DNA of 64,000 nucleotides from the NCBI GenBank assembly GCA_023362775.1, contig JALMGJ010000016.1:2250501-2314500 (forward strand). The letters are read 5' to 3'. The position numbers were made by a program, and so were the translations under genes. Source of the DNA: Charina bottae (Eukaryota; Chordata; Lepidosauria; Squamata; Charinaidae). Positions 44,572 to 54,504 of the stretch are shown one piece after another. The notes below the pieces were generated by a model. It was not told where the DNA came from. It worked only from the letters and a program-made list of their open reading frames with translations, and searched no databases. The number at the start of each line of letters is the position of its first letter. The first letter of the stretch is position 1.

Positions 44572-46680
44572 GTGCCCGACCAGACGCCAGACAACCCTGG
44601 TGAGATTTACAACCCAAGGCACAGAGCAGGCCCGCATACCAGCCGCTTCTTCCCAGCAGTTAAACTCCAACAGCCCCCCTTGCCAGAGCCCCATAGGGAG
44701 GCCATCCAACAATTGAGAAGGGCTCAGGCGGCAGATCACAGCCAATATTTTTATATTGTTCCAGCCACGCTGACTACAGATTCCAAGCACCTAATACCGG
44801 TAAACGTAATGATAGATTCTGGTGCGACAACCAATTTTATAGATAGTGAAGCGGTGGAAAGTTTTCAAATTCCAACAATTGCACTTCCAAACCCCATGCA
44901 GGTTGAAACCATCGACGGGCAACCTCTCAAGGCAGGAGAAATTAAAAGCTGCACCCAGCCAATTCAGCTAACCATCGCAGATCACACGGAGTGGATCCAA
45001 CTGTATGTTACTGCTTCCTTGCAAGTCCCGGTCATTCTCGGGGCACCTTGGTTGAGACTCCACAACCCCAATTTGGACTGGATGACCGGAGCAATTTCCT
45101 TTCCCTCTCAGGACTGTCGGCACCACAAATTGCAGGGCATTACCCAAGCCCAACCGGCAACTGCAAGCAGAGAAGCAGGGAGGGCTTCCCTGCCAACAAA
45201 GTATGGAGATTATGCAGACATCTTCGGAGAGCAAGAGGCCACAGCATTGCCTCCCAATAGATCGTTCGACTGCACAGTGGATTTGAAGCCTGGAGCCAAG
45301 ATCCCAGCGGCACGGCATTATGCAATGTCCCCTAAGGAGCTAGCTATCCTAAAGGAATATTTGGATACCAACCTAAAGAAGGGTTTCATTCGGCCATCGA
45401 CATCACCAGCATCGGCCCCTACCTTCTTCGTGCCTAAAAAGCCCGACCCTTTCACCCCGGCGGCACAGGCTGGCGATAAGGGACCCCCCATGCGCACGGT
45501 GCATGACTACAGCGCACTCAACGCAGTCACCGTTAGAGACCACTACCCTCTTCCAGTTATATCTGAATTGCTAGATCGCCTGCAAAAAGCCCGTATTTTT
45601 ACCAAGCTGGACCTCAGGAATGCCTACAATTTGATCAGAATAAAGCCAGGCCATGAATACTTAACGGCTTTTAACACCAGATATGGTAAGTTTGAATATT
45701 TAGTCATGCGTTTTGGACTAAGTAATTGTGGAGCAGTGTTTTCCAGGTTCATGAACCACATTTTCTCAGACTTGTTAGATAAATATGTAATCGTGTATCT
45801 TGATGACATCCTGATTTATTCTGAGGACCCCACCTCCCACATTACTCATGTGCGTAACATTTTGCAGAGACTGAGAGAGAACAAGCTGTTTGCCTCTCCG
45901 CCACTTCTGAGGCACCCGAACCCTTTAAAACAGTTCCACGTCCAGTGTGACACATCTAACTTTGCCGTCGCCGCCATCTTGCTCCAAGCGGCGGACGGAA
46001 GAGGGGCAGATTTATTACCCTGTGCCTATTTCTCTCGCACGCTGTCACCAGCAGAGAGGAATTATGATGTGTTCAACAAGGAGCTGCTTGCCATAAAATC
46101 AGCCTTTCAAGAATGGAGGCATTGGTTACAGGGAGCAGCATTGCCAATCAAGGTTTACACAGACCATAAAAACTTAGCGCTTTTGCAGAGCTCCGCATCC
46201 CTCACCCCCCGTCAGGTCAGATGGAGTCAATTTTTTTCACGCTTCAATTTCATCATCTCGTATTTGCCAGGCAAACAAAACAAGCTGGCTGACGCATTGT
46301 CTAGGCAGCCGCAGGAAAAGGCAGAACCTGACCAAGCCACCCAAGCCACGATCTTGCAACCTCAAAACTTTGAGAAACCTCCCGAAGGGGACCAAATAGA
46401 GACCTTGGCAGCAGTCAGACTAGCAGACGACCTCCTTGTAAGAATCAAGGCTCAGCAGCAACAAGACCCCTACGCACGGGCTAGGCTGGAGGACCTAGAG
46501 GGGGCCCAGAGCGGAGCACCGTCCCCGTTCACAGTGGAGGCAGGGACCCTTTGGCATAGTGGGCGGCTTTATGTTCCCAAGACCCTGAGGGAAGAAGTCC
46601 TACAGCTTTGTCATGATAGCCCAACGGCAGGACACGGGGGGGTGTTCAAAACGCTGCACAGAACACTCAGAGATTTCTGA
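44572..46680 (+). pseudogene. pol: Chromovirus pol, protease-RT-RNase H part
   Basis: This 702-codon frame opens at a GTG; there is no ATG, and in an intact copy it would continue from gag. Protease active site DSGAT is at residues 82-86. RT runs from about residue 250 with 'KLDLRNAYNLIRI' and the catalytic YLDD at 409-412 (45796-45807). RNase H has HVQCDTSNFAVAA (455-467) and 'YTDHKNLALL' (529-538). 'LSRQPQ' and the integrase zinc-binding H...H follow near the end. After residue 441 (nt 45892-45894) the RT thumb and connection segment expected before RNase H is missing, and the frame stays open across the gap. The frame is cut by TGA at 46678-46680, while homologous coding continues in the same frame. 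Confidence 0.9.
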
Positions 46681-47361
46681 TGGCCCAAGATGGCAGCACA
46701 CATTAAGACTTACGTGGCCTCTTGCCACGTATGTAGATGCACTAAAACTGTTCCAGGGAAACCAGCAGGCCTTTTACAACCCCTACCCACACACCCCCAA
46801 CCTTGGGACACTGTCTCCATGGATTTTATCACTGACTTGCCACAGGCACAGGGTTTCACTTCCATCCTGGTGGTGGTAGATTGCTTTACAAAAATAGCGC
46901 ATTTTATTCCCTGTAAGGGCCTACCAACAGCACAAACTACAGCACAGCTCTTTTTGGACAATGTCTTCTGATATAGAGGTATGGTTAACCACTTGATCTC
47001 AGATCGCGGTTCGCAATTTACATCCAGGTTCTGGGGGGCGCTTTTCCAGATGTTGGGGGTTAAAATACACTTGTCTTCTGCGAATCATCCTTGCAGTAAT
47101 GGCGAAGCAGAGAAAACTAACCAGTTATTGCAGCAATATCTCAGATGTTACATTAACTACCGACAGGACAATTGGCCAGAACTTCTCCCCATGGCAGAGT
47201 TCGCTTACAACAATGCAGTACATTCCTCAACCAAGATGTCCCCTTTCCAGGCTCTCTATGGCACAAACCCGAGAGTGTTGCCTCACAACACTCACAACAA
47301 ACAGCTGTTCCTGCAGCCACGGATTTCCTGGCAGAAAGACAGGCAGCCCATCAGCTGTTAG
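46681..47361 (+). pseudogene. pol: Chromovirus integrase core
   Basis: Continues in the pol frame after the TGA at 46678-46680 and holds a second in-frame TGA at 46969-46971. The zinc-binding cysteines are in ASCHVC just after the first stop. Catalytic acidic residues of the DDE triad appear in SMDFITDLP, 'LISDRGSQFT' and 'SNGEAEKTNQ'. A frameshift near 47285-47320 moves the rest of integrase into another frame. Confidence 0.88.
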
Positions 47362-48392
47362 CAGAGCAGCTGGAGCTGGCAAAGACAGCCTATAAACGGA
47401 ACGCAGATGAACACAGACAGGAAGGACCCCCCATATCACCAGGAGACAAGGTCTGGCTCTCTACAAAGTTTCTATCCACTAACAGACCTTGCAAGAAGCT
47501 GGACTCTAAGTTTATTGGCCCTTTTCATGTGCTACAGCAAATAAACCCTGTGGCTTATCGTTTGCAGCTTCCACACTCCATGAGGATTCACCCGGTGTTT
47601 CACAAGTCCTTGTTAGTCAAAGATTCCCCTCCAAGTGCCTTGCGGTCGCATACCACCACCCCACCTCCGGTACTTGTCCAAGGGGAACCAGAGTACGAAG
47701 TGCAAGAGATTTTGGACTCCAGAAGGAGGGGCAGGGGAATTCAGTATTTAATACACTGGAAGGGGTATTCTCAGACAGAGCACTCCTGGGAAAATGCCAA
47801 AGACGTTCACGCACCCTTGCTAGTGCATAGGTTTCATCAGATTTTCCCTCACAAGCCACGGCCAGCGCGACTCCCAGAGCTACAGCCACCAGAGGAAGAC
47901 AAGGAGTCCGGCCAGCCTGAGAGTTTTGTAAGTTGCCAGCAACCATTCCTGCTCCCTCCACCAGGACCAGCGAGGGGGGAGGAGGACGATTCGCATCCCT
48001 CCACCTCTGGTTTACAGTTCACAGGAGGGGGGAGGGAGAACCTTTCTAATGATTTAGCTGTTTTTCAGGAGAGGCCAGCTGCACCCGGACTATCAGATCA
48101 AACAGAGAGCCACGAGCCCTCCCCTGATATTCCTTTCGTGGATGACCTACCTTCTCTGCCCAGCTCCCAGGAGGAGGAGGAGGAGATGGACACATTTTCA
48201 CACGGGATCCAGCCTGACACCAAGGACGAAGGAAGGGAGGGAGTTGCTATGGAGTTTTTGGAAGTAGAGGGTGGTGGTGTCAGGGAGACTCTACAGAGCA
48301 GAGAAGAAGGCTGGACTATAGATAAGAAGCGAGCACGTAGCTCAGAGAGCCTAGCCTATTTTCCCAAACGTCAGAAGAAAGCTCCGCCCTAG
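47285..48392 (+). pseudogene. pol: Chromovirus integrase C-terminus with chromodomain
   Basis: The frame (open from 47172, homologous from about 47285) reads a helical integrase tail and a GPF motif ('KLDSKFIGPFHVLQQINP') characteristic of chromovirus integrases. It then has a chromodomain (EYEVQEILDSRR...YLIHWKGY...HSWENAKD; nt ~47690-47850), which in this group steers integration toward particular chromatin. A long acidic, Pro/Ser-rich tail follows. It enters the 3' LTR at 48278 and stops at TAG 48390-48392. The last ~37 residues are LTR-encoded and end in two basic clusters (KKRAR, KRQKK). Confidence 0.9.
48260..48277 (+). other. Purine-rich tract before the 3' LTR
   Basis: The bases directly before the LTR are A/G-rich with three T's. 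This is the position of the polypurine tract that primes plus-strand DNA, although here it also codes for the polyprotein. Confidence 0.5.
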
Positions 48393-48520
48393 GGTGAACA
48401 GATATTCTGGGGAATCTTCAGGCACTGTTAGTTTAGCAGGATTTTGCTTGTAGGTATGCAATAAACACTAGAGACTAGATTCCTGGCCTCGGCGTGTTAT
48501 TTCTGCATCTACACACGACA
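48278..48520 (+). repeat. 3' LTR of the chromovirus (243 bp)
   Basis: Differs from the 5' LTR at three positions: A for G just before the TATA-like box, C for G in '...cctggcNtcggcg', and G for A four bases from the end. AATAAA is at 48460-48465. Confidence 0.95.
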
Positions 48521-48525
48521 CAATC

Positions 48526-49920
48526 AGAAATCATGTACTAGTCATGTTAATATTGGAAAATTATAGAGTCAGACAGATTTGGCTAATGCCAGTTCATGTA
48601 AATCAAACCCGTTTACTGTGAGAACACAAGTTTTATACCTGTCCCATGAACAGTTAGAAATCGCTGTCCAACTAGCACATTTTCATACCTTTTTTCACAT
48701 GTTCTTTAATGACTACTCTAAGAGAATTGAACTCATTGTAAACATTCTCTCTCTCTCTCTCTTTCTCTCTCACACACACCAGACATGTAACTTTCCCTCT
48801 ACATACAGTAACTTCTTTTCATTGCATCCTCTCCTTTCCCACATTCCCTTGCCATTGTCCTTTGCCACTGTCCTTTGATCCATGTGGCCAATCCTGTTCC
48901 TGAACTATACTATCCAAATTGTGTGAAGCTCCAGGGACTTTAATATAGACTTAATCTTTGCTGATTCTTTCCTACATCAGCCTGGTCTAAGCACAGCTGA
49001 CAATAACTTTGTGTTGTAAAAGAAGTTATTTCCTTATTACTTATTCCAAAGCTAGTAAATACTTTCCAATTTCCATGGTATTCTCCCCAATCTTTTTTCA
49101 ACAAACGCTATATCCCCATCTTAATTTTTCTTGCCCTATTTATCTGTGCTGCTAAAAATAATCTGGCAGTCCAGTACTGGTAGACTGATATACTCACCCA
49201 TCCTTTTCATTTGGCAAACATTTATGGTAAAATAAAACATTTATGTTTCAATTCACAATGCAGTTTATTTCCATTTTGCTGAAATTCAGTGTAAAATTTA
49301 ATACATGGTCACTATGCTATTCCAGAAGTTCTATTTCCATGTTTATCAGGTTCCACATAAGTTGCTTTTCTGACTCTTGTGCGAAGGTCAAGGCACAGTC
49401 TATCATAAGCATTGTCTCAGAAGCAGAACCTTTGAGATGTATGCTGACGTGGCATTCAAAATATTCCACCATTGTGGCACTTTAATTAACATCTCAGTGG
49501 CCTGCCTTCACAGGGATACTTACATCATTTATTACATAATTTACTGCAGAAAATTCCTTTTGCTTGCTAGCAAACATCCTGCAGTAAGTGCTCTCTGGAG
49601 AAATTTAAATTACAGTGGTAGCTCCACACATAGTGGTTTAAACTGCTCAGCACAGCTGTTTTATCGCAGGTCATTTGCAGACGCACTTCTCAGAATAAGC
49701 CATACAATAAATTCTACCAGGGTGAGTGGTGGCAAGAAGGGGGGGGGGGCTATACTTGCAGTCATGTTCTACTATGTCTACCTTTTCTGTTGCTTGGAGA
49801 CTAAAACAATAGGCTGGATTGGCTAATGATGTAGAAAATCTTTTGTGAAGGTGAGTGAAGCCCCTTGAATTGTGTGGGTATGTTTCTTTTTCTCTGTTCC
49901 AGTCTGGTATCTGTCATCTT
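48526..49920. other. Non-coding; (CT)n near 48751-48778
   Basis: A CT/CA-rich tract and a G run at 49738-49748 are the only low-complexity features. No transposon or exon recognised. Confidence 0.45.
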
Positions 49921-50120
49921 GTTATATTTTATTTTATTTTATATTTTATATTTTTTATATTTTATATTTTATATTATTTTATATTATTTCATATTTCATA
50001 TTTCATATTATTTTATATTTTATATTATTTATGTTTTTACTTGTGATCCACCCAGAGTCATTGGGAGTTGGGCGACATACAAAGTTATTAAATTAAATAA
50101 ATAAACAAACAAACAAACAA
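49921..50120 (+). mobile_element. LINE 3' tail preceded by (TATTT)n
   Basis: A (TTTTA)n-type array (49922-50034) runs into 'gtgatccacccagagtcatt' and 'gggagttgggcgacatacaa' with an (AAAT)/(AAAC)n tail, the terminus of the CR1/L2-type LINE group. The low-complexity part translates into Phe/Tyr/Ile-rich frames that are not genes. Confidence 0.65.
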
Positions 50121-52061
50121 ATAAAATCTTTCTCAGAGATTCATCTAATGCCATTGAGATTCTTTTCCTTTAAGATTATCTGAGGAGGAGCCACTTCATT
50201 TTCTCTAAATTTTGATTCAAGTGAAATGTTATGGTAGACAAGGGATATGCAGAGTTTTTCTTACAAATGATGATGCTGTTAAATAAAAACTTTCTTAACT
50301 TCTTTTGACATGGTTTACCTGAGGAGACATTAGACATAATACCCTAGGATAGCTTGCATTTTTTTGCCATTCTAAATTATTGTAAGCGAAAGAATGAACA
50401 AAACAATAGCTGTGATGTATCCTACTGGAATGTCAAAATACTAACATCTTGGAAGCAAACATTGGAGCAATATTGTCCTCACTGGATAGCTTTGGATCAT
50501 TAGGATTTTTTTATCCTAATCTTTTAATTACATGGTTCATGCCCATATATGTTGCCCTGACCAACTAGAGAGAAGGGATTATTTTATAGGTTAAAATAAT
50601 CTCCAAATTTGGCCCATAAATATGCCTTGAATCTCCACTGAAGAAATATAGTCATATTCAGAACCCAATATACTTATACTCTAGATTTGTAGTACAGTTG
50701 TATTTTCATTGCAGTTCTTTTCTCATATGGTAGTTTCCAAGTCAGGAACTTGCTGCTGGTTATAAAGTTGACAGAAATCATTGAGGAAAATCATACAGAT
50801 GGTGGCTCTGAAACTGAGATGAGTTTCAGATGCCTGTCAGCTCATTTGTTCACTGATTCATAGCGTCACCCACAGCACATCCTGAACTAATTGTCACTCA
50901 TCTCAAAAAGGTCTCCAAAGAATGCAGGATGGTAAGAGAGGAAGCAATGCATCAGGCAGCATTCAAGAATGTTCTGTTGGTCTCTGTTAGTCAGTTCTGG
51001 AGGTCACTCTTCAACTTCCACTCAATCATGTTATTTCTATTGCCATCATACATGCAGTTTAAAGAATACAAACTCCTCAGGGATTTCAGAACCCAAAAAG
51101 AGGTATCAAACCAGCTTCTAAGACACAGGTGTTTCTTATCATCTAGGTACTTTGAGATTTCACTTATTTTACTCATTCATTTAATTTTATCTTGGCTTCT
51201 TCCTCAGAGCTCAGGACAGTACAAGAGGAGTTATCCCATTCTTCAACTTAAACTCAAAATTATGAAGTAAAGATTGATTAAATCAGGGATACAACTTTAT
51301 TGATTTTATGCACCCACACAAGAATTTACGATGGTACAAACTGCCATGGTATAAGGCTTTTGATGCTTGTTAAGACAGCTTTCCTTGTTAAGACAGCTTT
51401 TCTGAACCTGATATCCCTCAGATATGTTACAGCTGCAATGCTATTCTTATCCAACATATAAGGTATAAATATGAACTCTCCTAGTTAAGGATGCTAAGCC
51501 TGTACAGCAGCTGTCTCCATCCTGTGGTCATAATTTAATGTGGATTGGATGCACACTCCTGAGAACCACGGTGTCTTGAAATTCATACTCTGTGATTGGC
51601 CCACTCTGCTCTCAAAGTAACTTTGTTTTATATCCTTGTAAATCTCTCTGATAGGTGATGGGACTTAGGTTTTATTACACGACAGTCACTGATACCTCAT
51701 CCTATGTTCTCTATTCACACTTCCCTATCCTTCTTAACACACAGGACCGGTAACTTCAATTATACCTGAAGGAACAACAGGCAGTAGGCAAATATACAAG
51801 TGTGTTTGGTTAATCTGGGAAGACCAGAAATAAAACTGTATTCTGTCTAAGTTTCAATCAGCTTATGCTGCACTGATTGCAAGAGGGGTGGGAAGGTGTA
51901 AGGTGGTTCCCACTTCACACACAAACACACACACACACACCCCTCTACCATCTATGTAATGTGTCAGTCTCTAGCAGGCTCAATTCCATTCAAGACCAAG
52001 CCACTAAGACCAGTTTCCTCCATAAACCACATAGCAAAGTAGTAACCCTGTGTTAGAGTTA
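50121..52061. other. Non-coding; (AC)n at 51918-51942
   Basis: Unique AT-rich DNA. A 113-codon frame at 50929-51270 shows no domain. An (ATT)n at 52060-52078 marks the L1 junction. Confidence 0.45.
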
Positions 52062-52740
52062 GTTATTATTATTATTATTGAAATGGAAGAAGAACAAGTG
52101 AAAGACTATGATAAAAACTTTGGACACATACTGATGGAACAGTGGGAAAATATGTGGTTAAAAGGATTGAAATTTACATTGTTATAATCTAAAAGAGAAT
52201 TTTTATAAAATTATGTACCATTGGTATATGCCTCCAGAAAAATTGTCTAGAATGTGTAAAGGTACTTCAAATTTATGTTGGAAATGTGGACAACATGAAG
52301 GGACATTTTATCATGCCTGGTGGACTTGTAAAAAAGCCAGAAATTTCTGGGTTCAAATACATATAAAGATAGAAAGAATTTTAAAGTTCAACATTCAATT
52401 GAAACCAGAACTTTTCATGGTGGGATTAATAGACAGACAATTAGAAAAGAGCCATGGAAGATTATTTTTATATATGATTACTGCTGCGAGAGTATTATAT
52501 GTGCAAAAATGGAAAGACTCTGAAATACCCACAATGGAGGAATGGTTGGTGAAGATGAACAGAATTGGCAGAGATGGCAAAATTAACTTGTTTGATTAAA
52601 AAAAAAGCAACTACATTAATCAGTGATTGGAAACCCCTTATGGACTTTTTGCTGAAAAAAGAGGAAAAATGAACTTGTGATTTATGGGTTTGAAGATTAG
52701 AAAGGGTAGCTTATGGAAAGAAGGAAATTATAAGATAATT
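52062..52740 (+). pseudogene. L1 LINE ORF2 C-terminus and 3' UTR, 5'-truncated
   Basis: 52083-52190 encodes the WENMWLKGLKFTL stretch before a stop and frameshift. The frame 52213-52599 then has WYMPPEKLSRMCK, the Cys/His motif CWKCGQHEGTFYHAWWTC, and a long tail ending PTMEEWLVKMNRIGRDGKIN. It is the same family as 28596-29280, with matching 3' UTR phrases ('tatggactttttgctgaaaa' against 'tatggacttttttctgaaaa'). The endonuclease and reverse transcriptase are missing. Confidence 0.85.
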
Positions 52741-53889
52741 TTAGAGAGAGGGGTCAAAATATAAATGCATTTATAACTGCTGCCAAGAAAATCAGAAGCT
52801 GCTTCTTTATAATCTTTCTTTTCCTTTTCCTTTCCTTTTCTTTTTCTTCTTTCTTTTTCACTATTTAGTATTTTCTTTATTATATTTTTTATAGTTTTTA
52901 CTTTGTTAAAAATTTCTTTAATAGAAATTATAAGAGAGAGATAACCACTTAACCTGGGATCTTTTGGGGCATAGTTAAATTTGCACTTGAATTTGATTTG
53001 TCTTGTCTTCAATCTTTTTGTATCTCATTGGAGGTCTTCTATGATCAACACCTCCTACCTGATTCTGACTAACAGTATGGGAGTGGGAAAATGTGTTCCA
53101 TTCTTAATTTAAGACTACCATATGGATAAACATATTGCTACACAGTGTAAAACAGGTTCATTAGTACTGGAAGGAGTTTTAAACAATTCACTGGAGTTAA
53201 GAAAGCCGAGTTCTAACTAAGTGAGAATAAGTGTGATACAGAGTTTTGGGAACTAAACATTCAGATTTAACTATACTGAGATATGGGAAAGTCACTGGAT
53301 AACTTTCAGGTAGCCATTCTTTCTCAGTCCAGCCTACCACCCTTGGTTGTTGTAGCTGTGATAAAATTAAAGGACAAATTATTGCATATCATGCTTTACA
53401 CTTATAGAAGGAGAAAGTAGAGCCCAGGATCTGCATCTCTTTTGTGGGCTCCCATGAACACCCCAAACTTTGTCCCTTTCGGCATGGCTGGCTTTTAAGA
53501 GGCCAAATGAGTGCCATAAGCCAACCAGATGCTTTAGGCTACTTCACCCCTTAACAGTCCTGGATCTACCACCCCAAATGCAGCCTCCCATCCCATTTTG
53601 GGCATGTGGCCTTCAGCATTTTGTATAAACCTGGCAAGGTCTGTCCTAGAGGAAAGGTTGGAGATAAATAGGAAAATAATATTTAGATTCTCTATTTGCT
53701 TATTTCTCATATAATTTCTGTTAATTTCTAATATAATTTCTGTTTCATTATTGCTTAATAGAAGAACACATGAACAAAACATTGGGATGTACTTTTGGGC
53801 CCCCATGTACTGGCTTCATCATCAACACTTTTTTCTGAGCCTTGGAGTGGGCAAGTGGTTTTTATGGTGTACTCATTTCACAGGATCTG
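52741..53889. other. Non-coding; T/C-rich tract 52800-52860
   Basis: A CTTTTC-rich pyrimidine tract follows the L1 end. No other feature is supported. Confidence 0.45.
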
Positions 53890-54055
53890 TGTCTGGATCC
53901 CAGTTTAGTGATTAAAAATGTATTTTATTCCTTGTTCTTGTTTATTATTATATTGTTTTATTCCTTTTAATGTTTTCTTGTGAACCACCCAGAGTCATTG
54001 GGAGTCAGGTGGTACGCAAACATTATCATCATCATCATTATCATCATCATTGAAA
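53890..54055 (+). mobile_element. LINE 3' tail with (ATC)n
   Basis: 'tgtgaaccacccagagtcat' and 'gggagtcaggtggtacgcaa' (53978-54020) form the LINE terminus, followed by an (ATC)n tail at 54023-54051. Confidence 0.6.
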
Positions 54056-54294
54056 GTCCATATCTTCATATCTCACCATATATTATTAGAAATCATTGGA
54101 TTTCTCTAGCCCTCTACCCATTTTTCCCGTTTTCCTTCTCAATTCAATGGCATTTTGGGATGGCAATTCCTTATGACAAACGTGGCAAATGAAAAGGTTC
54201 TGGGCTTTCAATTCTGTACATTTTAATTTTTTTAAAAAAAAAGCCTCAAGGAAACTGTTGCTAGCCTTTTTAGTATTTTACAGAATCAAAGCTA

Positions 54295-54504
54295 TAATTT
54301 ACAGCTGACCTTGGCAGATCCTGAAAAAGCTAGCCAGAGGAGGAGGAGGAGGAGATGGGCAGCAACGGTAAACCACTTTGGTACTGTTGCCCTGAAAATT
54401 TACAGACATGTCTCTGTCATTATTTATTATTTTTATTTATTTATTTATTTAATTTATATGACCACCCATCTCCCCCCAACGGGGAACTCTGGACGGTTTA
54501 TTAT
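54295..54504 (-). mobile_element. LINE/SINE tail remnants
   Basis: 54421-54500 on the minus strand reads 'accgtccagagttccccgtt' and 'gatgggtggtcatataaatt' plus (AAAT)n, a LINE terminus. 54300-54400 has plus-strand phrases ('gcagcaacggtaaaccactt') seen in reptile SINE/RTE tails. The boundaries are unclear. Confidence 0.45.

Larger units (their letters stand above)
43377..48525 (+). mobile_element. Ty3/gypsy chromovirus, complete LTR to LTR
   Basis: A 5139-bp element lies between exact 5-bp duplications CAATC (43377-43381, 48521-48525). The two LTRs are 243 bp each and differ at 3 positions. Order: LTR, self-complementary primer-binding site, gag, pol (protease, RT, RNase H, integrase, chromodomain), purine-rich tract, LTR. 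This gene order and the C-terminal chromodomain define chromoviruses, the group that includes vertebrate sushi-type elements. The copy cannot make an intact polyprotein: there are frameshifts at the gag/pol boundary, in-frame stops at 46678-46680 and 46969-46971, a frameshift near 47285-47320, and an apparent deletion in RT near 45892. Confidence 0.95.
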
